This document shows, piece by piece, positions 23,701 through 34,400 of a DNA stretch of 64,000 nucleotides. The position numbers and the translations under genes were made by a program. The stretch lies in contig OW285194.1 in the NCBI GenBank assembly GCA_935421135.1, positions 2,378,501-2,442,500 on the forward strand, given 5' to 3'. How positions within the stretch are numbered: position 1 is the first letter of the stretch; each line of letters starts with the position of its first letter. The DNA is from Bugulina stolonifera. Its lineage: Eukaryota; Bryozoa; Gymnolaemata; Cheilostomatida; Bugulidae. The notes below the pieces were generated by a model that was given only the letters and a program-made list of their open reading frames with translations, made no database searches and was not told where the DNA came from.

Positions 23701-24989
23701 TTTGTTAGTACTCATAAGAGAACTAAATTCTGCTAATAACTTTACCTGCTAGAAGGTAATGGTTGGTGACATCATCATCGTTTTCCCAATTGTCCTTTTT
23801 CATGTCACTGTTTTTCTTATCTGTAAAACGCAACAAATGGTGCAAACATGATTATGGCAGAGGTGCAATGAGCACTCTGGAATAGCGAGTGAGTACAAAC
23901 GGGAGGTAAATGTACCATGGACCAACTGAGGACACGTTCATAGATGTAACAGTCAGTTTGTTGCCGAATGGAGTAGTGTTTGCCCCTCTCTCATTTTCAC
24001 CAAATGAGGACCTGGCTATAGACATGATATCTGGTTGTTAAAGAGAGTGCTGTACACTTCTTTTCCCTGTCAAATAAGGACATAGTGAGTGCGAGTGATG
24101 GCAGGTTCACCCATATACCAAATGAGGACCTGTTTGTAGGTGTCACAATCAGTTTGTTGTCAAAGTAAGTGTTGTTTCCTTCTCTCTTGTCTTGTCAAAT
24201 GAGGACATGGCAACAAGCTGTATAGCCAATAAGTGTGAGTAATGGTAAGTTTTGCTATGTACCAAATGAGGACGCAGTGTAGTGAGTAATGGTAAGTTTG
24301 ACTACATCATGCCAAATGTGGTCCTGGCTATAGACATGATATCTGGTGGTTAAAGAGAATGGTATACATTTCTTTTCCCTGTCAAATAAGGACATAGTGA
24401 GTGCGAATGATTGCCGGTTTAGTCATAAACCAAATGAGGACCTGTTTGTAGGTGTAACAATCAGTTTGTTGTCAAAGGAAGTATTGTTTGCTTCTGTTCT
24501 GTCAAATGAGGACATGGTAAAAAACTGTATAGCTTGTGAGCGTGAGTAATGGCAAGTTTGGCTATGTACCAAATGAGGACATGCAGTGAGTAACAGTAAG
24601 TTTAGCTATTTACCAATTGAGGACCCGGCTATAAACATGGCCTTTGGCTGACAAAGAGAGCGGTGTATGTTTCTTTTCTCTGTCAAACAAGGACATAGTG
24701 AGTGTGAGTGATGGCGGCTTTAGACATATACCAAATGAGGACCTGTCCGTGGGTATAACAATCAGTTTGTTGCTAAAGGAAGTATTGTTTGTTTCTCTCT
24801 CGTCTTGTCAAATGAGGACATGGTCTACGTATGTGCCAAGTTAGAGACTGCATAAATGGCTACACCATATTAGTTTAATTCTCAAATAGAGTAATTTAAT
24901 TTTGTTTCATTCCCGGTAATTGAGGAAATGGGTTTATTACCTTTAACAACTTGACAGAAACTTTCTCCAGATCGGCCTGAGTCTGTCAC
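20726..24989 (-). CDS. Tyrosine-recombinase-like C-terminal gene, copy 3 (e7 and e8 deleted)
   Basis: Exons are e2 24941-24989, e3 23746-23820, e4 22793-22864, e5 22087-22284 and e6 21557-21591 (stop). The long-form terminal exon e9 is at 20726-20820 and is intact here. It encodes KPEAYTEEEVKAVRDCF and about 15 further residues before TGA. In the related proteins I recall, the recombinase segment is also followed by a basic-acidic (W/Y)(S/T)EEEV.AV stretch, which supports e9. e7 and e8 are lost in the deletion near 21180; only the 5' edge of e7 remains. e5 could still splice directly to e9 or e6, because all are phase 1. e5 has Asp to Glu in the GH(D/E)IS motif and e4 has Val to Asp. Confidence 0.57.
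22577..22668 (+). other. tRNA-like sequence, copy 3
   Basis: Same element in copy 3. Bases just before the B box differ (CCCATGGTTCAAACC), which weakens the T-stem-like pairing seen in the other two copies. Confidence 0.45.
23003..24843. repeat. AAATGAGGAC minisatellite, copy 3
   Basis: This is the same block at offset 20123. Monomer order is again conserved, and one AAACGAGGAC monomer reads AAATGAGGAC here (near 24505). Length conservation across three copies is unusual for a minisatellite and suggests either recent array growth or conversion between copies. Confidence 0.85.
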
Positions 24990-25789
24990 CTATAGAATAA
25001 GAAAGTGGTTTTCTCAGGACAAATCGATTAGTTTTACAAACATTTAGATCAAAGCCACTTCAACTACATAATTAGGCTGTCCCCTTAACAGCAATCATCA
25101 ATTTTATGTAGGCTAACTTTCGAATTAGCAGTTTATTTTAAATTACAAAGTCTTTGGTTGCAGCAAGGCAAAACTCTAGGTTTAATACAATGAAGTGTCG
25201 CGCAAAATTTAGATATACAGGAGAGAATTCGAGCTGAAAGTACAGTTGACATTACAAGAACTAATAACTATTCTTCCTGGCTAGATTGGGGCTGATTTGA
25301 CTATAGCTAATGTTACAATGGGAGAAAAAGTAAAGGCTCTAGACTAAAATATTTGCTAATATCATAATCAGCCATTGGTACTTTCGATCAACAATTAATG
25401 TTTAGAGAACCTATTCGCATAAACATGTTTGTCTTAGCACATACATTTGCATGATAGAATAACCTCAACTAAACAGCTACATGCAGTAATAAAAGGGCAA
25501 TGAATCTAACAATAAATTAAAATGTCCAATCTATGTATTCATGTCACTTCAGAAAATAAATTGTCAATTTTTTAGCGTAATATATAAAAAACACCTAATC
25601 AAGGTTAAATTCCTGCACTAATTACAGTCTGGAAAACATAGTGTGACAAGGTGGCCAACAATATAAAATGGCGCATTCACTTACCTTTTAATGTCTAACT
25701 TTTTGCGGCTATTCAGTCAAACTCTCTCTCAATATTGGCTGGCACAGATGCTAGACTAGTGGTGAAGCAAGGAAAAATGAATGAGCCTG

Positions 25790-28333
25790 GTTTGAGCCTT
25801 TCCTTTTAGACCATATAGGTGTGATGAAGTTGAAAGAGCAACATCTGTGACAACACTTTGCTCAAAGAAAGTTAGAAATAGGATAGTACTCATGTGTACT
25901 GTAGGGATGAGCACTTGCCACTTGGTTCATGTCTCCATGGACAAAAAGGGTAGTTGGACTGAGTAGAATGGAAATACCGAAATTAAGCCAATCGGTACAC
26001 AGTATTACTGGTACTCAGTTCTCTGTACTTTGAATTCTGTACTGTGTCTTCTGTACTATAAATGCTGTACTGTATATTCTGCTATTGTTATCACTGAATT
26101 ATTATCACTAATTGCTGCTGAAACCTACTAATTATGAGAATGCAACAATGGCCAGCACAACCTACCCCCATTCATTGATACCTTGTCTAACAGTGACAAA
26201 GAAACCAAGGTAGAATCAACCCACATGTATAATGATGGAAATATTTAAATTTGACTTAACTAGATGGTTGGTGGAGATACAAAGAAACTTTTCATGTGAC
26301 ACAAATTATATTTTATGTACATTTCACACGGTCTGCGTAATACGGGTAATCCCAAGTGAAAATTATAATGTGAAGATAGTGCACACACTTCTCATGGAGA
26401 GTCCTGGTGCTGAGTAACATTAAACCTTTAAATTTCAATTTAATTAGCTCTTACAAAATTTAGTTAATGCATTTAAATGTAAGAAGTGTATTTAAGCTCT
26501 TCAAATGCCTTCTTTTTAAAATGTTATCCCATTAATGTAAACTGATACCAGATATCTGTTAATCAACCAACATATTTATCAATATCTTTTGAAATCGACC
26601 TTTTAAAATACATTTCCATGCATTTACAAACTATATAGATTTGCACTCTAAAAAGTAATTTTGCTCTAGGTTCTACGCTCTGCTCTTCCTAATTCATGTC
26701 TTTCCTTCTTAGCAACTATGGGGTAAACTTAAAATTTTATCTCTGGTTATAAAACTAAATCTTGATACCAAGCATTTTACTGGTTTAAATGTACACATGT
26801 GTTGTTGCTAGTGATGGTTCATTGCAGAACAGATGTCAAACAGCTGACTTCAGCAGTAAGACAGTGTTTTCCTGTTTGTGTCTCATATTGCCAATTTCCA
26901 TAGTTCAAACACAGTTCATAATAACTGTGACCCATCCTAGAGATGTCTACGAAACTAGCAAAAATCTATAATTCAGATAAGAGTTTGTCTTGAGAAAGTA
27001 GCCTATTCTGAATGATTTGCTATTTATTCATGTTTAAACATTTTATTTGTTTTTAAATTATGTTTCAAGAGCAAAATAATTACGTTTTAGGCTCTATATA
27101 GTTCATGGGGAATTTAAATGTTAATTACCTGTTTAATTGCCTACATGTTGTATTCCTCTGTTACTTAAACATGTAATTGGTTACATTGGGTTTGGATCAA
27201 TTAGGCCCAATGTTTCCTAAAGTTGGTGCCCAAAATGTAACAATATTAACATGAAAATTCGGCCTGGTCGGTACATGTACTTGTACATCATCATTTTCAC
27301 CGCTACAGCTGAACTAGGAACAAAAGCGGTGCACAAATAAATCAGATAGAATCTAAAAAACTATAGATCTGAAATCTGCCTTAGACTTGTGCATCAACAT
27401 TATGCATGCAGTCAGGAGCTGCTGCACACCATAATGAGTGCAGCCAAAGTAAGCCACTCAGTACTCCACAACCTTGATTCAGTTGGTACCCAGTTTTATT
27501 CAGTTTGTACTCAGTTATTACTCAGTACTCAGTCATTGTGATACTAGGTTTTAATCAACTTGCCACTTACATTAACAGAATTATTGTTATTAAGGGAGAT
27601 AATTCTAGGGCATTGAGGTAAAAAATAAGAATAGCATGAAGATATATTAGTGTTTTGTGCTTCAAATTCTTAGCAAGCACCAAAATAACTAAACTAATTT
27701 CATTTCTTGCTGTACACCATATTCTCATGAAGTACATGTAGGTAAAGAAGATAGTTGCATAGTGTTGATTGTGCTGTCACAACTACATGAAAATAGACTA
27801 AGAATAAAAGCAGAGGTTGGGCATCGCTGGACAAATACATCCGAAAGCATCTGATAAAGTATTAACATATTATACTTATCTCAATTGTGCGTACAACTGT
27901 CTTCTTGAATAACTATACCACCTATTACTGCCCATAAACTCCCAGAAAAGCAAATGAGGACATTATGTTGGAGAGAGGACAAATCCAATAATTACTCTGA
28001 GACAGAACTCTATGTACAAGAACTCACACCATGTAAATGAGGACATTGTTAGAAAGGTCAGACAACTTCAAAATCAATTTGATATGAGGAATCCCACCAA
28101 CTAAATGGGGACACATGAATACAAATTCTCAAAATGCACATACTCACTCTGTGCCATAAATGATGTCAAGTGGGGACTGGCTTGGATTCTAATGAAACCA
28201 AGACCGTCCCGCATAAATTTTCTTGCTGATCAAGGAAATTAGGCTACGACAACTGAGGACGTCCTCATTTGACGGCATGTCCCCATTTGCAGGCGAGAGT
28301 ACTCGCCAAAGACTGCATTTGACACCTTCCGCT

Positions 28334-28336
<3 letters not shown>
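25790..28336. other. Gene-poor part of the unit, copy 3
   Basis: Shortened relative to copies 1 and 2 by the deletion between the direct repeats. AAATGAGGAC motifs recur near 27950-28110. No supported gene. Confidence 0.4.

Positions 28337-28384
<48 letters not shown>
28337..28384. repeat. (AC)n microsatellite at the array border
   Basis: About 24 AC dinucleotides. Sequence to the left is array unit; sequence to the right (ATGATCCAGATACCC onward) is not found in the other units. The array ends inside this tract. Confidence 0.92.
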
Positions 28385-28387
<3 letters not shown>

Positions 28388-28434
28388 ATCCAGATACCCA
28401 GTTGCTTTATACTTAATTCTATGCTCACTTTTAG

Positions 28435-31400
28435 ATGGAAGAATTTCAAGAAACTAAGGTGGAGCGTCCAAGACTGAATAATGAGAATGAGTCTATGAGT
28501 ACAGTATGTGTTGAATCTATAATGAATACATTGTACTTGTGATTAGCTATATCCTAGCACAGGCAACGCATAACTTGTGTGTGATTGATTTAGACTCCTG
28601 CTTTTCCTCCAATCGTGTCACAGTGAATACCTTTATCCCAGAGCAGATATCACATGCTAAAATGGTAATCATTCTCTTGACTGCTCATCTACATTGTACA
28701 TAGGGGCCATTCCATGGGGACTAGATTTACCTGGAGCTAGTTTTGACGCCATGCAACTAATCAACTATGGCCATATAGATCAGCCAAGAATTAATTTGAA
28801 GTATAATTTGAGACTTCAACAGCATGAACATGCGGTTTTGGTAGCTTTCTTTTCATCACACTATCAGTGTCTATTTAGTCAATTTTCAATGACTTCGGGT
28901 AAAACTAGCTCCGGGAAGTGTTTTTGGTGACCTCTGGTTCCAACTGTGATGATCATGCAGGCTTAAATGAGAGATAAAGCTGAAGCACAGAAGTGAAAGT
29001 ATCTATGTAAGAAAAAATACAGCTCTAAGTCTAATGCAGTGGCCACAGTAATAATCTGAGTGTTCAGGAATTTTTAAAGGATTCCATTTGGAGTTGTCTC
29101 CACCACATTTTCCCACCGTTCAACGGGCTGCTGTATGAATGAACCATGGGGTTCTTACAGAAAAAAATTGCTGGTTTCCCACTGGTTCAAGGGTGCTCTT
29201 TCTACCTGTAAATTTTGAAACGAATCTGAGTCGGGTCAGCATGCAATTTTGATCAGTCCCCATGGAACAGTGTGCATACAGTGCATACAGTGTTTTAATT
29301 ACGTTGAGCCTTCATAATATAGATATACTGGTAGTGTTATGGGTATTATTATACACTTTAATTAGAATAACACACCTAATAATAATGTTACCATGTTTTA
29401 GAGTACAGGAAGTGGTAATTGTCACATACTCAAGCTCGGCAGAGGCGAAAGCCTTAGTGGGGATGGTACCACTGAGACAACGGAAGGCGATAAGTCATCC
29501 GTTGAGCGTATCAGCCGTAAGTTATCAGTTATTTAGGCTACATGTAGTCCCAGTTGAGTAGCTACATGTAGGTATAATATATAAACAGAAACAACATGAC
29601 ACACCAGCGACTGAGGTCTCTCTTTCTGCTTATGTGCTGTATGCTAACTGGTGCCCAGCCTCTGCATTTATTCATGTGGCTTGCTCCTATCTTTCATGTG
29701 TGGCTTTCAAATATGTACAATGTATAGCCAGTATTCCTATAGGCTCCTGCACTAATTCTTACTCATTGTTTAGCATGCCCTCCTTCTAGAAAGTTTAGAG
29801 CCCCCTCAGACCATGAGCATGCTTTGAACTATATAGCTGGAACAACCAGAACATTAGCTACTCATATTACAGTTCCTTATAACCCAATGGTAATAGCAAT
29901 ATCAGTGTAAATATTACAGTACTTTTGCTGGTATAGCTTTGGAAACCCTCAAGCTAATTATAATGCTATCTTGGCATGAAGTGGGAGTATACTAAACATG
30001 TACATGTAATTACTGTGAAAGTAAACATTCATTGAGGGCTTACACTCCTTTCAACAGACAACTGGCACTGGCTTTTGAATCCTCATCTTACCTGAAATAA
30101 ATAGACCTATTGTTGTACCCAGAGATTTATTTTATACCCTCAAAGCAGAGACAGTTTGGTTAGTTTTAAATTTCACTCACTAATAAAACCTTCTTCCTAA
30201 CTATAATATAAACAAATTTTTATTCAAACAAGAAGGCGTTTAAGATTTTGGTATACATAATCAATAAAGATTTTCAAATAAAATAGATAAATATCAAAGG
30301 TTTTATTGTATTATTTTAACTCAGAAATAGCCCATATCACAGCAGGGATTGCAGAAAAAAGATTTACTTAAATATTAAAAAGAGAAAACTTCATGTTTGT
30401 TAACATTGATCAAACTTGGAACCACTCTCGAAATTACTTGTATAGAAGGAAAGACAATTCTGACTACATATAAATTTGATATTATTTTTATTGGAAATTT
30501 TATAGAATAGAAGTTATCTCCCTTGACATTTTAGAAAGTAAACATTTGTTGGATTGATAAAGATTAAAACTCTAAAAATTTGTATGAAATCTCCCATTAT
30601 GGGCAAAACACCTGAATAATTTCCATCGCAAGTTGCTTCAATACAGCCCCTCTCTTTACTACCAACATTATCTCTACTTTGTATGTTTTTCAGTATTTTG
30701 GCATGTATCTACATCCATGTTAAGCCAACCACCTGTAACCTACATTACTTGGCTCATACTTGTTAGGGACATGGTCATAGCATTAAAAGTGTGGGTAGTA
30801 GATGAGTGCAATCTAAATGTTTTAGTTGCTGATGCGGAGGCTCGTTGTGATGATGACGTTGAGAAAGAGGAGCTCATTGACGATTCCACAGGAGAGGAAA
30901 CAAACAGTGAAACCAAGCATGAGAGCCGGAATATTGACATACAAAGGTGAGTTATCTGCCTGTGACTAGGTCTTGTATTTCAAGTGTAGTTAGTCTTTAT
31001 AATAGTCCAACCTACATGATAATTGTAGGCAGCATATTTGTTCAATAGAAATCCTTCTGTCTGTTAAAAGCTGGAGTGCCTGCCTATTTCTATATACACA
31101 GTCATGTTAATTTCAGAGTCAATGTAACAAACCTATTGTATTCTAATATGTAAATGTTTCCAATGATTGAATGATTTATCACTGTAGATCAAGTAACACA
31201 ACTCGTGCCGCTATAAGCAAACAAGACATACTTGACTTTCTTCTCATTCCGGTAGCTATTCCGTATAGAAGCAACTTCGACCAACTTCTTGCTCATGCTA
31301 CCAATACTTCTACGCTAAAAGGCTTTCCCCTTATTACAAGCTTCAGCGAAGAATTAAAACATCATCTTGGGGACTGGGGTGAAAATTCACCTTTGATTGC

Positions 31401-34400
31401 TGTGCTTAGGTACATTGTCTTAGAGGTCATCTACCAGCCACGCATGGAAGGGAGAGGAGATTTGATTAGGATTGTGAAGAAATATCCAGTTTCTCACCAG
31501 CTAAGAGATAAACTGAAGCAGCTACAAGCTAAACTGGAGGCTCCGGTTCCAAAGGATGGGTTCTATTCAGTAGATGTTAAACTAGAACTCGTAGCCCTCA
31601 TTTCCAGTTTATGCACACCTCCTCTTTCTCCTGATATTAGACATTGCAAATTGATATTGGAGCTACATGCAGTGTACCACTGGGCAAATCTCTGTGCACA
31701 TATGTACATTGAAGAGGTCAAGAACTTGAAACGAGGCATTGATGACGCTTATGACAGCATCATTGAGTGGTTTGCTGCTCACAATGCTCTTCCTAAAACC
31801 GTGAGTTATTCTAAGTTTGTCAATACTATTGGTTAATGACATTGACTGAAATTTTTGCAAGTTGTGCACCAAATTATTGAACTTGAATAACTAAATGTAG
31901 CCTCTCTCTCGTTGATCATTTAAATCCAGTATGAGTTGAAATTGTTCCTCAAATAGGCTATTACCTGTCTTTTCTGTTGTCGGCCTCTTCTCTTGCCTCA
32001 CTCCGATGTATTGAGTGTTGGTTTTACAAATTTGTGACCCGGACACGTAGTTGCATCATACCTACATGTATAATGGTAAACCCTCTTCTAGATTGAAGAA
32101 TATAAAATAGCTCGGGAGATATATGATACTGTGTACAGAATGGTTGATAAATATTATCATCCTGATGATGAATCGCATGTGAGTATATATTATATTATCC
32201 ATACAGCTCTGTGTACCTTTTACACAAACTGCCATGTACTGTAGGCTATTATTAAATATCTGTCACTTGTTATAGGCCTATTCTCATATGTAGGCCTATA
32301 TGTACATGCATATACATGTACATGTACAACTTACATACATATATAGGCCACACATTACCGTGAATGATTGATTTAGCCTACATTTCTTGTCATACACACT
32401 GCACACTGTAAGACTATAATACCGATAATAAAATATTGGGTCATTGATGGTGTTAGGAGGAACATCCAACCTTATCATGCTGTTCTACACCAAGTAACTT
32501 TGCCATTGGTAAACATCCTTCTCCACCCCAAACTAGGGAAATGCAGATTTTGTTAAATCAAGGCTTTCTTACTTGGGATTAATAGCGGGAAGTAAAATTG
32601 GTAAGAATAATAAAATACTGGCATGGACCACATGTTGAACCCTCTTGTGAGCCATGCTAGTTCCCCTAGTCATCCCCAAGGTTTAAGTTAGGTGAATACC
32701 ACTGTCTTATGGGAGCACTTAGAGTGTGTATGAAAAGCAGACCTAATTAAATGACTCGAGGTTTGCTTTTTCAGTGTGACAGGGTATTCCTCCAGCTGCT
32801 ACTAGCATCAATAAGTACGTGTATATCTAACCTGAAAGTCTTTAATTATGTTGAACCATTACCATATCTTGATATTGTGATGGGTATATTATGCCCTTTC
32901 ATCAGACTAGTATGTTTATAATTATGTTACCATGCTTTAGAGTACTGGAAGGAATAACTCTCCTATAGCCAAGTCAGAAGAAGTAGACCCAAGTAAGTGT
33001 TTTTGTGAATGTGGAAGCAGTCTCAATAGACAAATTCCTTGCATATATACATGTAGGTGTAGATGTCTTGGTCTTTAACTTGAAAACTTGGTTCTGTAGA
33101 TTCAATTAGTGAAGTGGGCTGAGTTGGGTTGGCAAGCAAGCCAATAAGTTTAATTGGTGTTAGACAAACAAAGCTTTGGTTAATGAGATGGAGCCCACCC
33201 CACCCCTTGTCAATTGTTCTGCCACAATCCCAGGTTATTTAAACAGCCACATGTACATGTATGTAGCTGTTTGGACAACATTCTGTACCACAACAGGCTC
33301 TGAAATGCATTTTGTTGCCATGATAGTTCCAAAACCTTTTTAAAATTTGCAATTTTGTGTTTTCATATTCACAAAGTAGTCAAATTATGTAGGTATATGA
33401 GGTCTGGGGTACCTCCTATTGTCTTGCATGTTTAGCCACAGATTGAAAAGTGGATAACACAAATTTTTAAATTAATAAAACTATTGCTTCAAACTGTATC
33501 AATGGAGCAGTTTCTGTCTTGTGCACCCAATTTTATTACTGTTTTAAGGTGACTCTGCAGTCAGCGCTGACCATGATGGCACTAGTGACAAGGACACCAC
33601 TAATACAGTTGAAAGCTATAAGCAATCCCATGGCTCACAAATCAGCTGTAAGTAATTGTATTGTTTCATATACATGAACATTTAGTTCCTGTTGAGTAGC
33701 CATGAATAATCATGATAATTAATAAGGGAAGACTGTTTTTGTTGTTTTTTATTGTATTCCTGATATTTCAATGCTTGTTCAAGCATCATCTTCATCATTT
33801 TTCCTCATACGATGATGCTTGGACAAACATTGAAATATTAGGAATAGAGAATGAAAAAACTACATAAATGTGTCTTGCTATATTATTGCATGTAGATTAT
33901 ACCAACATTAGCCAAGAATATACGTATAAACAAAGAATATTACCACTAGCCAAACACTAAGGTCACAAGAGAGGGCTCCACTCTTCGCTCTATGCTTCCA
34001 CATGTATATGTACATATTTGCTAACTGGACCTCAGGCTCTGCATTTATCCATGTAGCTTGTATAGCCAATGTCTCCATTGGCTCCTACAATACTTCTAAC
34101 TAGTTCTTTAACATACCCTAATCTAGGAGGTTTGTACCATCTCAGGCCATGTGTATGATCTATACATGTATATAATTAAACATTTATTTTACTGGAACAA
34201 TACAAGACCTACCTACCAGAACATTAGCTATACTGTATTACAGTTTCTTATAACCCAATAGTAATAGTAAGAATTTAGCTGGTAAAGCTTAGGGAACCCT
34301 AATGGTAATTATAATGCTGTTTTAACATGAACTAGATATTTATCTCTCCAATAAGAGTTTGATGAACTTTCTTCTGACCTTAGGCTATATATACTTGGAT

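Larger units (their letters stand above)
20804..28384. repeat. Tandem array unit, copy 3 (truncated, two internal deletions)
   Basis: This is the right-most and most diverged unit. Homology to copies 1 and 2 runs to an (AC)n tract and stops there; the last 1.4 kb of the unit is missing. Compared with copy 1 it lacks about 0.66 kb at the point corresponding to 398-1055 (junction near 21180). It also lacks about 0.83 kb between the direct repeats (junction near 27408-27570). The first deletion removes two small exons of the minus-strand gene. Confidence 0.93.
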
